A stretch of 64,000 bases of DNA from Phocaeicola_A sp964444735 (GCA_964444735.1 CAYUIJ010000001.1:1-64000); one strand, 5' to 3'; numbered from the stretch's first letter, positions 1-8,374 are shown. The notes: a model not told the origin generated them from the letters alone. Made by a program: numbers and translations.

Positions 1-115
1 TTATGAACTTATGAAAAAGATTAATGGCGGTACTCAGATGCGTGATGTGTGGAGGGAACACTTGCAGACACCGCGTACAAGCCGCACATGCGGCAACCGG
101 AGCCTGACAGCCTGA
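1..115 (+). CDS. 3' end of an unidentified gene (partial at left edge)
   Basis: An open frame enters from the left edge (frame beginning at base 2) and stops with TGA at 113-115, giving about 37 residues including the stretch KKINGGTQMRDVWRE. The stretch around GGTQMRDVW has a loose resemblance to the region before the last motif of some DNA N6/N4 methyltransferases, but too little is present to rely on it. It runs opposite to hemD, so the two converge. It may equally be a decayed end or a non-coding frame. Low confidence. Confidence 0.25.
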   Translation, partial: YELMKKINGGTQMRDVWREHLQTPRTSRTCGNRSLTA

Positions 116-209
116 ACACCGTTAAATTCTTGAACTGAAAATCACCGGGGCGTACGGCTTTTTTCTCGTCTCTTACTGCTTTTCTAATTTTGCCTACGGG
201 CTTTATATC

Positions 210-953
210 TTATTTTAAGTCTTTCAAATAGAGTTCTAAAGCCCCTGTCATTGAATGAGCTACGGTAGAGGGCGCTTCCAAATCAAGGCGAAAGCCTGCT
301 TCGCGGACAGCTTTTGCTGTTGTAGGGCCGAAACTTCCGATTGCGATATCTTTTTGTTCAAAATCAGGGAAGTTTTTTTTCAGTGCAGCTATCCCTGCCG
401 GGCTGAAAAATATAAGCATGTCATAATCAAACTTCTCATCGGCTTTGAAATCGTTGCTTACGGTTCTGTACATTATAACTTCTGTGTGTTGAAGTTTGTT
501 TTGATCAAGCAAGTCTTTCAGTTCGTCTGTATGTACATCAGACAATGGTACCAGGTACTTTTCGGCTTTATGTTTTATCATTGTAGGTATCAGGTCATTG
601 ATTTTTCCTGTATTCCCAAAAAACACCTTACGTTTGCGATATTGAACATATTTTTGTATATAGAGCGCAATAGCTTCTGTTACACAAAAATATTTCATAG
701 TTTCGGGTATGGTAATACGCAGCTCTTCACACAGTTTGAAAAAATGGTCAATTGCATGGCGCGAAGTAAATACAATTGCCGTATAATCAAGTATAGATAC
801 TTTCTGTTGTCTGAATTCTTTGGCTGTGACACTTTCTATCTTGATAAATGGGCGGAATACGATATCCACTCCATATTTGTGGGCAATATCATAATAAGGG
901 GATTTTCCGGAAGCCGGCTTTGGCTGTGACACGAGTATTCTTTTGATTTTCAA
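210..953 (-). CDS. hemD: Uroporphyrinogen-III synthase (HemD family)
   Basis: A 247-residue cytosolic protein of the HemD family, which cyclises hydroxymethylbilane to uroporphyrinogen III in tetrapyrrole synthesis. The sequence shows the low-similarity two-domain layout of the family, with stretches such as IVFTSRHAIDHFF and MLIFFSPAGIAALKKNF corresponding to the 'T/S-S-xx-A/G' segments of each lobe. The start appears to be TTG at 953, since no ATG lies upstream in frame before a stop, and an AGGA-like stretch precedes it. It follows DUF4271 by 32 bases and is probably cotranscribed with it. In many Bacteroides relatives rnpA and yidD follow this gene; they are not seen here. Without the other heme genes nearby, the assignment rests on sequence alone. 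Confidence 0.85.
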   Translation of the reverse strand: MKIKRILVSQPKPASGKSPYYDIAHKYGVDIVFRPFIKIESVTAKEFRQQKVSILDYTAIVFTSRHAIDHFFKLCEELRITIPETMKYFCVTEAIALYIQKYVQYRKRKVFFGNTGKINDLIPTMIKHKAEKYLVPLSDVHTDELKDLLDQNKLQHTEVIMYRTVSNDFKADEKFDYDMLIFFSPAGIAALKKNFPDFEQKDIAIGSFGPTTAKAVREAGFRLDLEAPSTVAHSMTGALELYLKDLK

Positions 954-985
954 CGTCCTAAAAATTTTATTATCACAACAAACTA

Positions 986-1828
986 CTAAAAAACTACCAA
1001 TATTGTCCGTAATAAAATATATGGTATGATTTCAAGGGCACAAAAGTACACAAATAAATAGAAAGCCCGATATATTTTATCAAAAAAGATATGACAGCTT
1101 TCGTAAAATAACATAATTTTGCCAAACAGGAATATTATTCCTATAAATATGAGTTTGTTTGTCACGGACAATTCGAAGTATGTAGTTGTCAGTAGGACAG
1201 GAAACAGAAGCAAGCCTTCAAAAAAGAAAATGAAAAAATAAGATTTTATCCATTCTTTTTTTTGCTCTTTGTTAAAAAAAATCCAATTTATAAAGGAATA
1301 AAAGATATATTTTGTAATGTAATATATGAATATAATTCCTGCATAGAGACATAACCGTTTTGCTGAATGGATAGATGTGGCGGAGGTATGTGCCGTGTCT
1401 GTGTTTTGAAAGATTAGAATACCTGTTATCAGACAGGTGTTCAGAATGGATAGACATTGATATTTCAAATCAAGATAACTTTCTTTTCCGAACAGACTGG
1501 AATGGCGTTTAGGGTATATGAATGATTTTAATTGTTGGATGATATAAGTCCTGCTTCTGGCTAATAGAAAAATAAAAAGAAAAAAGCAAATGATAATGGC
1601 AGTCATTATTCCATCGTCATTTTCCATGTGATAGGGGAGTGGAGTACCCTCTTTTCCATAGATGATGACCTGGTTTATCATCTGATTCAGTAAAGATGTT
1701 TGTGGATATAAATATTCCATTGTGATGGAGTCTGGCTGTAAGCTGTCTGCCGCAAGAGTCGGGCCGGCAGAATCTTTGACTGCTGTCATTGCCTGTATGA
1801 GTGAGGTTGTGTCAGTTGGCAATGTCAT
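986..1828 (-). CDS. DUF4271 family multi-pass membrane protein
   Basis: A 280-residue protein with about 60 soluble N-terminal residues and then roughly seven hydrophobic segments, starting near IIICFFLFIFLLA. This matches the DUF4271 family, found next to hemD in Bacteroidetes; its function is unknown. Its ATG overlaps the TGA of the LOG-family gene by four bases (1825-1828), indicating translational coupling. The position between LOG and hemD is characteristic of the order and supports the family call more than any motif does. It is rich in Phe, Ile and Tyr, as expected of an inner-membrane protein, and no catalytic motif was recognised. Confidence 0.75.
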   Translation of the reverse strand: MTLPTDTTSLIQAMTAVKDSAGPTLAADSLQPDSITMEYLYPQTSLLNQMINQVIIYGKEGTPLPYHMENDDGIMTAIIICFFLFIFLLARSRTYIIQQLKSFIYPKRHSSLFGKESYLDLKYQCLSILNTCLITGILIFQNTDTAHTSATSIHSAKRLCLYAGIIFIYYITKYIFYSFINWIFFNKEQKKEWIKSYFFIFFFEGLLLFPVLLTTTYFELSVTNKLIFIGIIFLFGKIMLFYESCHIFFDKIYRAFYLFVYFCALEIIPYILLRTILVVF

Positions 1829-2412
1829 ATGGCTGCAAACTTACGGATGTCCTTATTCCACCATGGTGTGGTATATAGTAATTCTACTGCTTGAGATGGT
1901 GTGTTGGCTATTTGCCAGATTTTTGCATGTTCCGGCCGCATGAAGTTTTCTTCTACGGCTTGTTGCAGCATCTTTATCAGCGGATTAAAAAAATGCCTTA
2001 TATTCAGAATGATAATAGGTTTCAGGTATAGTCCCAACTGTTTCCATGTAATGATTCCAAGCAGCTCTTCCATGGTGCCGCATCCTCCGGGCAAGGCTAT
2101 AATGCCGTCTGAAAGCTTGGCCATGAGTTCCTTTCTTTCGTGCATGTTGTTGGTTTCTATCAGTTGGGTTAGTCCGTCATGCTGCCATCCTTGTTCTACC
2201 ATGAATCTGGGAATGATTCCTGTGACTTCGCCTCCATTCTCAAGCACTGCATTGGCACATGCTGCCATGAGGCCCATACGTCCGGCTCCGTTTATAAGAT
2301 GAATATGCTGCTGTGCCAGGATTTGTCCCAGCTCGGCTGCATATTCAAAGTAGACAGGGTCTATCTTTGTGCTTGAGGCACTATATACGCATACGCGTTG
2401 AACGTTGTTCAT
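1825..2412 (-). CDS. LOG family (TIGR00730) Rossmann-fold protein
   Basis: A 195-residue cytosolic protein of the LOG / lysine-decarboxylase-like family. The signature PGGCGTMEE lies at residues 108-116 and the nucleotide-binding stretch GAGRMGLM at 42-49. Characterised members are phosphoribohydrolases that release the base from cytokinin riboside monophosphates or other nucleotides, so a nucleotide 5'-monophosphate nucleosidase activity is likely; the natural substrate in gut bacteria is not settled. It lies 6 bases after metK and overlaps the next gene by 4 bases, so it probably shares the metK transcript. It is often mis-annotated as a lysine decarboxylase. Confidence 0.88.
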   Translation of the reverse strand: MNNVQRVCVYSASSTKIDPVYFEYAAELGQILAQQHIHLINGAGRMGLMAACANAVLENGGEVTGIIPRFMVEQGWQHDGLTQLIETNNMHERKELMAKLSDGIIALPGGCGTMEELLGIITWKQLGLYLKPIIILNIRHFFNPLIKMLQQAVEENFMRPEHAKIWQIANTPSQAVELLYTTPWWNKDIRKFAAI

Positions 2413-2418
2413 TGTTTT

Positions 2419-3714
2419 TTATTTCAGTCCGAAAGCATCTTTTACTTTATCCACATAGTCGAGTTTTTCCCATGTGAAAAGTTCCACGGTAACATCTTTA
2501 TTGTCTTCGTAGTACGATTCAAAATGTTTGGTTATTATTTGCGGCTTGCGTCCCATATGGCCGTATGCGGCTGTTTCCTGATAAATAGGATTACGTAGCT
2601 TGAGGCGTTCTTCAATGGCCTTTGGACGAAGATCGAAGAGCTCTCCGATCTTTTTTGCAATTTCTCCGTCGCTCATGTTCACATGATTGCGTCCGTAGGT
2701 ATTGACATAGATGTTAATAGGACGAGCCACACCGATGGCATATGAAATCTGTACAAGCATTTCATCGGCTACTCCGGCGGCCACGAGGTTTTTGGCGATA
2801 TGACGGGCTGCGTATGCTGCACTGCGGTCTACCTTGCTGGGATCTTTTCCAGAGAACGCTCCTCCTCCGTGTGCGCCTCTCCCTCCGTAAGTGTCGACAA
2901 TGATTTTTCGTCCTGTCAGGCCGGTATCCCCGTGTGGCCCTCCGATAACGAATTTGCCGGTAGGATTCACGTGATAAGTGATACGGTCGTTAAACAGTGC
3001 AAGTACTGATTGGTTGTGTATGTTGGCGATAACGCGCGGCATAAGTATCTCTATCACGTCTTTTCGGATTTGTGCCAGCATTTCTTCATCAGCTTTGAGT
3101 TGTGCCTCAGGAGTATAGTCTGCTGGTTTGATAAATTCATCGTGCTGGGTTGAAACAACGATGGTATCAATGCGCACAGGACGGTTATTGTCATCATATT
3201 CAATGGTGACCTGACTCTTTGCATCGGGGCGGAGGTAAGTCATTTGTTTCCCTTCGTGACGTATGTTGGCAAGCGTCATTAATATTTTGTGTGCCAATTC
3301 GATCGAAATAGGCATGTAGTTCTCAGTTTCGCTGGTTGCGTAACCGAACATCATTCCCTGGTCACCTGCGCCTTGTTCCATAGGGTCTTCACGTTCTACA
3401 CCGCGGTTGATATCGGGACTTTGTTCATGGATGGCTGAAAATAATCCGCATGAATTGCCATCGAACATGTATTCGCTTTTCGTATAGCCGATTTTGTTGA
3501 TTACTTCGCGCGCTATACGTTGGAGATCAACGTATGCTTTTGTTTTGATTTCACCTGCCACTACTACTTGTCCGGTTGTTACCAATGTTTCGCATGCTAC
3601 TTTTGAACTGGGGTCATAAGCCAGTAGTTTGTCAAGTACGGCATCGGATATCTGATCCGCTACCTTGTCGGGGTGTCCTTCAGACACTGATTCGGATGTA
3701 AACAAGTATCCCAT
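2419..3714 (-). CDS. metK: S-adenosylmethionine synthetase
   Basis: A 431-residue methionine adenosyltransferase that makes SAM from methionine and ATP. The ATP-binding GAGDQG motif is at 115-120, the glycine-rich GGGAFSGKD loop near 285, and the N-terminal SESVSEGHPDK carries the methionine-binding region. It is longer than the roughly 384-residue enterobacterial enzyme, as is usual in Bacteroidetes. A SAM-II-like riboswitch and a weak promoter lie in its 400-base upstream region (described separately), implying feedback by its own product. LOG, DUF4271 and hemD follow at short spacing and may be read through from the same promoter. Confidence 0.97.
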   Translation of the reverse strand: MGYLFTSESVSEGHPDKVADQISDAVLDKLLAYDPSSKVACETLVTTGQVVVAGEIKTKAYVDLQRIAREVINKIGYTKSEYMFDGNSCGLFSAIHEQSPDINRGVEREDPMEQGAGDQGMMFGYATSETENYMPISIELAHKILMTLANIRHEGKQMTYLRPDAKSQVTIEYDDNNRPVRIDTIVVSTQHDEFIKPADYTPEAQLKADEEMLAQIRKDVIEILMPRVIANIHNQSVLALFNDRITYHVNPTGKFVIGGPHGDTGLTGRKIIVDTYGGRGAHGGGAFSGKDPSKVDRSAAYAARHIAKNLVAAGVADEMLVQISYAIGVARPINIYVNTYGRNHVNMSDGEIAKKIGELFDLRPKAIEERLKLRNPIYQETAAYGHMGRKPQIITKHFESYYEDNKDVTVELFTWEKLDYVDKVKDAFGLK

Positions 3715-3799
3715 CTTTGCAAATTTTTAAAGGATAAATAATTATACATTGGGGAATTATGTTTGGGAAGGAGTAAATGCACACAACCGCTAAAGGCTG

Positions 3800-3851
3800 T
3801 TTGTTTTAGCATTTTTTACTGTGGTTGCAAGCTGCCCAAATCTTTCCACCT
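3800..3851 (-). ncRNA. SAM-II (SAM-alpha) type riboswitch in the metK leader
   Basis: Read on the minus strand, this roughly 52-nt element carries the hallmarks of the SAM-II pseudoknot class. GTGG (3849-3846) pairs with CCAC (3824-3821). Between them are the conserved GATTT (3842-3838) and TTGCAA (3830-3825), followed by an A-rich stretch and the terminal GCTAAA (3810-3805). Order and spacing match what I remember of the known metX SAM-II element. It starts shortly after a possible promoter and ends 86 bases before metK. A role in lowering MetK synthesis when SAM is abundant follows from the gene context. Assigned by eye, without a covariance model. Confidence 0.72.
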
Positions 3852-3868
3852 TTTATTTGTTTTTGTTG

Positions 3869-3876
3869 TAAAGGTA
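3869..3876 (-). promoter_or_regulatory. Possible -7 promoter box of metK
   Basis: On the minus strand this reads TACCTTTA, one base from the Bacteroides -7 consensus TAnnTTTG. Transcription would begin about 10 bases before the riboswitch, which is the expected layout. No good -33 TTTG is present at the usual spacing, so this is tentative. Confidence 0.35.
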
Positions 3877-3953
3877 GATATTTAATTGTGGATAGAGACT
3901 GGTGTGAAATATTTTTTATTTATTTTTAAATATACTATGAAACTGTTTGTTAG

Positions 3954-4012
3954 ACTTGCCGTATGTACCGGGTTCGGTGAGTCAGGCACTCGGGAACATA
4001 GCTTCGGCAAGT
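3954..4012. repeat. Structured inverted repeat between folK and metK
   Basis: A perfect 8-base arm ACTTGCCG (3954-3961) pairs with CGGCAAGT (4005-4012). The stem can be extended by TATGT (3962-3966) with ACATA (3996-4000). The enclosed region can form two further small hairpins, ACCG/CGGT (3967-3978) and GAGT/ACTC (3979-3991). The result is a compact branched fold of about 59 nt, possible on either strand. It has no T-tract on the minus strand, so it is not a classic terminator for folK. It could be a small RNA, an attenuator or an interspersed repeat; no family was recognised. Confidence 0.45.
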
Positions 4013-4115
4013 GTGTACAAAAGATGTGCACGTTTCCTAAATGACTTGTTTTATGCTTGCGGGGCTTTGTAAGGCAAGAACAATATAGGATTTAGAAGGC
4101 GTTTGAAAACTTCAG

Positions 4116-4598
4116 TTATAGAATGTTGTTTTCTTCTTCCAGTCTGTTTTTCAGCTCTTTCATAGTGTGGCCGTCAGGCAGGATCTTAAGTTCGGGAGCT
4201 ATCTCGGCCATAGGTGCCATGACGAAAAGGCGTTCGGTCATGTGCGGGTGCGGAATAGTGAGTGTGGGAGTACAGAGGGTAAGATTGTCGTACAGCAGGA
4301 TGTCAATGTCAATGGTGCGGTCATGATAGATACCGTTTATGCTTTTGTGGGTTCTTCCTAACTTCCGTTCAATCTGTTGGGTGATGTTGAGCAGCTCTTC
4401 GGGGAGGAGAGTGGTTTCAACGCATAGTGCGGCATTGACAAACCTGTTTCCCGATTCAATCCTCCATGGGGTGGTCTCATAAAACGAAGACAGGGAACAT
4501 ACATCCCCTATCTTCGCTTTTATTTGTTTTATGGCATGACAAAGATTCTGTTTCTTGTCACCCATGTTTGTTCCAAGTCCGAGATATGCCTTTGCCAT
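4116..4598 (-). CDS. folK: 2-amino-4-hydroxy-6-hydroxymethyldihydropteridine pyrophosphokinase
   Basis: A 160-residue HPPK, which transfers pyrophosphate from ATP to hydroxymethyldihydropterin in folate synthesis. Diagnostic segments are the N-terminal AYLGLGTNMGDK, FYETTPW near 39-45, and DRTIDIDILLYD at 93-104, which holds the two magnesium-binding aspartates. Length is typical for a stand-alone bacterial enzyme. It follows queA by 15 bases and is the last gene of the ftsX-DUF3098-uppP-truB-queA-folK series, an order common in Bacteroidetes. A 400-base non-coding region separates it from metK. Confidence 0.95.
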   Translation of the reverse strand: MAKAYLGLGTNMGDKKQNLCHAIKQIKAKIGDVCSLSSFYETTPWRIESGNRFVNAALCVETTLLPEELLNITQQIERKLGRTHKSINGIYHDRTIDIDILLYDNLTLCTPTLTIPHPHMTERLFVMAPMAEIAPELKILPDGHTMKELKNRLEEENNIL

Positions 4599-4613
4599 AT
4601 TGCTTGTAGTGTT

Positions 4614-5669
4614 TTATTTGTCAAGGATAAGCATGGCATCGCCGTAAGTGCCAAAGCGGTAGTATTCTTTAAGTGCCACATCGTATGCTTTCATTATCAG
4701 GTCATAGCCTCCGTATGCGGCAACAAGCATCAGCAGTGTTGAATAAGGCATATGGAAATTCGATATCATGCTGTTTGCCACGCTGAAGTCGTATGGGGGG
4801 AAAATGAACTTGTTGGTCCATCCTTCGAACTCTTTCAGATGTCCGTCAGTGCCTACGGCAGTTTCAATGGCACGTATTACGGTGGTTCCTACGGCGCAAA
4901 TGTTGTGCTTGCCGTTTTTGGCTGTGTTGACTTTCTTCACGGCTTCAGCCTCGACAAGCATCTGTTCAGAGTCCGGCTTGTACTTGGTAAGGTCTTCCAC
5001 GTCAATGTCACGGAAGTTTCCGAGTCCGGCATGCAGGGTGATGAATGCAAAGTCAATACCTTTGATCTCCATACGTTTCATCAGTTCGCGGCTGAAGTGC
5101 ATTCCGGCGGTTGGTGCAGTAACAGCTCCTTCATTTTTGGCGAATATGGTCTGGAAGTTGTCTGTATCTTCGGGTTCGACGGATCTGTTGATGAAGTGTG
5201 GCAATGGAGGTTCTCCCAGTGCGTAGAGCGTTTTTTTGAATTTGTCGTGAGGCCCGTCATAAAGGAAACGGAGTGTGCGTCCGCGTGAGGTGGTATTGTC
5301 AATGACTTCGGCCACCATAGAGTTGTCTTCTCCGAAGTACAGTTTGTTCCCTATGCGTATTTTACGTGCAGGGTCCACCAGTACGTCCCATAGGCGCAAC
5401 TCTTCATTCAGTTCACGCAGCAGGAACACTTCAATGCGTGCACCGGTCTTTTCCTTGTTTCCATACAGACGCGCGGGGAATACTTTGGTATCATTGAAAA
5501 TAAATACGTCCTTGTCATCAAAATATTCAAGGATATCTTTGAACATACGGTGTTCAATTTCTCCGGTCGGTTTGTGTACAACCATCAGCCGGGATTCATC
5601 ACGATGAGGAGCCGGATGGAGGGCTATTTTCTCTTCTGGAAGTTTAAATTTAAATTGAGACAGTTTCAT
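4614..5669 (-). CDS. queA: S-adenosylmethionine:tRNA ribosyltransferase-isomerase
   Basis: A 351-residue QueA, which moves the ribosyl part of SAM to preQ1 at the tRNA wobble position to form epoxyqueuosine. The family is recognised by MKLSQFKFKLPEEKIALHP at the N-terminus, NDTKVFPARLYG near 58-69, and the central GAVTAPTAGMHFS and TLHAGLGNF segments. It lies 18 bases after truB. The next enzyme of the pathway, QueG, is encoded about 41 kb away within this window, so the cell can finish queuosine here; no preQ1 synthesis genes are nearby. Length is normal. Confidence 0.96.
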   Translation of the reverse strand: MKLSQFKFKLPEEKIALHPAPHRDESRLMVVHKPTGEIEHRMFKDILEYFDDKDVFIFNDTKVFPARLYGNKEKTGARIEVFLLRELNEELRLWDVLVDPARKIRIGNKLYFGEDNSMVAEVIDNTTSRGRTLRFLYDGPHDKFKKTLYALGEPPLPHFINRSVEPEDTDNFQTIFAKNEGAVTAPTAGMHFSRELMKRMEIKGIDFAFITLHAGLGNFRDIDVEDLTKYKPDSEQMLVEAEAVKKVNTAKNGKHNICAVGTTVIRAIETAVGTDGHLKEFEGWTNKFIFPPYDFSVANSMISNFHMPYSTLLMLVAAYGGYDLIMKAYDVALKEYYRFGTYGDAMLILDK

Positions 5670-5687
5670 AATGGTTTATAATCGTAT

Positions 5688-6389
5688 TTATTCGTTTGGT
5701 ACTATTTCCTGTTGCTCTATCCACGCTTCAAAGTCGTCAAGCTGTATGCATTTGTCAAGTGTGACATCGCCCACGCGGGTACGTTGCAGGGCCGTGAGGT
5801 ATGCTCCACTGTTCAGTGCCTGTCCGATGTCACGTGCCAGCGCGCGTATGTAGGTTCCTTTGCTGCATGCCACCCTTATCTTTATTACGGGAAGATCGCA
5901 CTCCAGCAGCTCTATTTCGTCAATGACCAGTGTCTTTGCCTTGAGCCCCACGTCATCGCCTTTTCGTGCCAGTTCATAAGCTCTTTTGCCGTTTACCTTG
6001 CATGCCGAGAAAGCGGGTGGCACCTGTTGTATTTCTCCTGTGAAACGCATCAGGGTTTCTTCTACCAGTTCGCGGGTAATGTGTCCGGTAGGGTAGGTGG
6101 AATCAATTTCCTTTTCCAGATCAAACGATGGTGTGGTGGCTCCCAGCATGAGGGTGGCAATGTATTCTTTTGTCTGATATTGGAAATCTTCAATTTTCTT
6201 GGTCGCTTTTCCGGTGCACAGAATCATGACTCCTGTAGCCAGAGGGTCAAGTGTTCCGGCATGTCCTACTTTTATTTTTTTTACTCCTTGTTTACGGCAT
6301 ACGAAATAGCGCACTTTGTTCACTACTCCGAATGAAGTCCACTTATAAGGTTTGTCAATGTATATAATTTCGCCTTCTTTGAAATTCAT
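5688..6389 (-). CDS. truB: tRNA pseudouridine(55) synthase
   Basis: A 233-residue TruB that isomerises U55 in the T-loop of tRNA. The catalytic Asp48 sits in GHAGTLDPLATG (42-52). The N-terminal IYIDKPYKWTSF, the VPPAFSACKVNGKRAYELAR segment and the later CSKGTYIRALARDIG match the family. It is shorter than E. coli TruB and lacks most of the C-terminal PUA region, as usual in Bacteroidetes. It sits between uppP (8 bases) and queA (18 bases) in one transcription unit. Confidence 0.95.
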   Translation of the reverse strand: MNFKEGEIIYIDKPYKWTSFGVVNKVRYFVCRKQGVKKIKVGHAGTLDPLATGVMILCTGKATKKIEDFQYQTKEYIATLMLGATTPSFDLEKEIDSTYPTGHITRELVEETLMRFTGEIQQVPPAFSACKVNGKRAYELARKGDDVGLKAKTLVIDEIELLECDLPVIKIRVACSKGTYIRALARDIGQALNSGAYLTALQRTRVGDVTLDKCIQLDDFEAWIEQQEIVPNE

Positions 6390-6397
6390 ATTATAGT

Positions 6398-7252
6398 TTA
6401 TAGTATCAGATTGTTTTCGTATATCAGCATAATGATAATCAGTACTCCGGTAATGATTCTATACCATCCGAATGCCTTGAAACCGTATTTGGTAACAAAG
6501 TTGATAAAGAATTTGATAGCCAGCATGGCCACTACGAACGCTATGATATTTCCAATGATGAGTGCCGGCATGTTTTGAACGAGAATCTCTGTTCCTCCGT
6601 CAAGAAACAGCTGTAGCAGCTTGTATATTGTGGCTGCAAACATGGTGGGAACAGCCAGAAAAAACGAGAATTCTGCAGCTTCCTTGCGCGTAAGCTTTTG
6701 CGCCATACCTCCCACGATAGTAGCCATTGAGCGTGATACGCCCGGTATCATGGCTATGCATTGGAATAAGCCTATGTTGAAAGCTTTTCTTTCTGTCAGT
6801 CCGGTTCCCTGATTCTTTTCGCTGGCGAAAATCTTGTCGGTGTACAGCATGAATATTCCTCCGGCAATAAGCATGACGGCTACTACCAGAATGCTTTCAA
6901 GCAATTGGTCAATCTTGTCACTGAGCAGGAATCCGATGATTGCAGCCGGAATAAATGCTATGAGCAGTTTCCAGTAAAAGTCAAATTTATGAAGAAACAA
7001 TTTCAAGCCATGGACACCCGCAGGAGCTGGTTCCTTGTTCAGACGGAAAAAACGTTTCCAATACAGGCATACCACTGAAAGGATGGCTCCGAATTGTATA
7101 ATTACAGTAAAGGCTTTAACAAATTCGGTACTTTCCACGGCAAGCAGATTTTGTGTGACAATCATGTGCCCGGTGGATGATATCGGCAAGAATTCTGTCA
7201 GCCCTTCAACAATGGCTATGATAATCGTTTCAAAAGTGGTCAAATCTCCCAT
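6398..7252 (-). CDS. uppP: Undecaprenyl-diphosphatase (UppP/BacA)
   Basis: A 284-residue integral membrane phosphatase that regenerates undecaprenyl phosphate, the lipid carrier of peptidoglycan and O-antigen units; overexpression is known to give bacitracin resistance. The two inverted-repeat active-site motifs are present: GLTEFLPISSTGH (17-29) with the catalytic Glu and Ser, and PGVSRSMATI near 170. Around eight hydrophobic segments are visible. It lies 6 bases after DUF3098 and 8 before truB. The ftsX-DUF3098-uppP grouping ties it to cell-envelope growth. Confidence 0.96.
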   Translation of the reverse strand: MGDLTTFETIIIAIVEGLTEFLPISSTGHMIVTQNLLAVESTEFVKAFTVIIQFGAILSVVCLYWKRFFRLNKEPAPAGVHGLKLFLHKFDFYWKLLIAFIPAAIIGFLLSDKIDQLLESILVVAVMLIAGGIFMLYTDKIFASEKNQGTGLTERKAFNIGLFQCIAMIPGVSRSMATIVGGMAQKLTRKEAAEFSFFLAVPTMFAATIYKLLQLFLDGGTEILVQNMPALIIGNIIAFVVAMLAIKFFINFVTKYGFKAFGWYRIITGVLIIIMLIYENNLIL

Positions 7253-7258
7253 TTCCTG

Positions 7259-7501
7259 TTAGTCGTTTTTGTCTTTCGGCTTATAGATAATTGCAAATAT
7301 CATCAAGATGAATCCTACGAAACACACGATGGGTGCAGCCTTAATACGGCGCGCGCTGAAGATGTCCGGTTCATACATTGTTTCTGACGAACTGGGTCCT
7401 GTCATTAACAGAAAGCCGGTAATTACTATGATGACTCCGATAGCAATCAGGATTAGGTTTGTTTTGCCAAATGCGAATTTTTGTCTGTCCATGTTTTTCA
7501 A
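7259..7501 (-). CDS. DUF3098 family small membrane protein
   Basis: An 80-residue protein with two predicted membrane segments (about residues 16-33 and 55-69) joined by a short loop containing MYEPDIFSARRIKAAP. This matches DUF3098, a Bacteroidetes family of unknown function that sits between ftsX and uppP. It directly abuts ftsX: its ATG ends the base before the ftsX stop codon. That suggests coordinated expression in the division and envelope cluster. No enzymatic motif is visible. Confidence 0.85.
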   Translation of the reverse strand: MKNMDRQKFAFGKTNLILIAIGVIIVITGFLLMTGPSSSETMYEPDIFSARRIKAAPIVCFVGFILMIFAIIYKPKDKND

Positions 7502-8374
7502 TCAGATATAATAAAGTGAACTTGCTTTCATGCGCAAGTATTTGTTTATTGATATGTAAGCACATAAATAAGTGATGATAATGCCGAAGAGCAATGTGAC
7601 AGCCGTTACTTTGAGCATGATACCGGTTGTGATGATGGCTGTGAGCTCCGGTTCATAGCTGACTAGTATATAGGCCGCTCCCATAAGGATGGCATCGGCA
7701 ATTATTCCCGAGAATATTCCAATCCAGAGGTTTCTCGTCAGGAAAGGACGGCGGATGAATCCATAGCTGGCCCCTACCAGTTTCATGGTATGTATAAGAA
7801 AACGTCTGGAGTATATGGTGAGTCTGATAGTATTGTTTATCAGAGCAAACGATATGAGTGAGAGCAGTGCGGCAAGCGTGAGCAGCACAATATTGATTTT
7901 GCGTATGTTGTCATTAACCGAGTCCATAAGGCCGGCATGGTATTCAATATCGGTGACAATTTTGTTCTGGCTGATTTTCTCTTTTATCCATTTCGCGCTG
8001 TCACTGTTGGCATATTCAGATGTAAGGCGAAGCTCGATTGACGGACTGAAAGGGTTGTATCCGAGAAATTCTTCCGGGTCGGAACCCATAGCCTCGCTTT
8101 GCTCTTTCAGGGCCTGTTCTTTCGATATGTATGCCGATTCTTTTACAAAAGCCTCCTTGCTTAGGTGTTGCTGGAACTTTTTTATGGCCGCCTCAGGGGC
8201 ATCGTTGTCCAGCAGAATGGTGAAGTTGAGATTTTCGCGTATGTAAACAGACAGACTGTGCCCCGACAATGCAAAAAACGCCATGGCTCCTGATAATATA
8301 AGTACCATTATAGTGCTGATGCATGATGTCACAAACTGCATATCGAAAAGACGGACGGTGTGTTTTTTTGCCAT
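7502..8374 (-). CDS. ftsX: Cell-division ABC transporter permease-like protein FtsX
   Basis: A 290-residue FtsX-type protein: an N-terminal membrane segment (about 17-38), an extracytoplasmic domain to about 165, then three membrane segments in the FtsX/MacB permease fold. With FtsE, FtsX relays division signals to peptidoglycan hydrolases; no ftsE is next to it, which is normal in this phylum. A possible -7 box (TAAATTTG on the minus strand, 8409-8416) lies upstream. It heads the run DUF3098-uppP-truB-queA-folK. Confidence 0.9.
   Translation of the reverse strand: MAKKHTVRLFDMQFVTSCISTIMVLILSGAMAFFALSGHSLSVYIRENLNFTILLDNDAPEAAIKKFQQHLSKEAFVKESAYISKEQALKEQSEAMGSDPEEFLGYNPFSPSIELRLTSEYANSDSAKWIKEKISQNKIVTDIEYHAGLMDSVNDNIRKINIVLLTLAALLSLISFALINNTIRLTIYSRRFLIHTMKLVGASYGFIRRPFLTRNLWIGIFSGIIADAILMGAAYILVSYEPELTAIITTGIMLKVTAVTLLFGIIITYLCAYISINKYLRMKASSLYYI

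Noticed and set aside
3800..3851. S-box (SAM-I) interpretation of the metK leader
   Set aside because: GGTGG, GCAACC and TGCTAAA look S-box-like at first, but the P3/P4 arms and kink-turn are missing, while size and order fit SAM-II.
3937..4041. Small plus-strand frame of about 35 codons across the folK-metK inverted repeat
   Set aside because: No start context, no domain, and the sequence is better explained by the symmetric stem structure.
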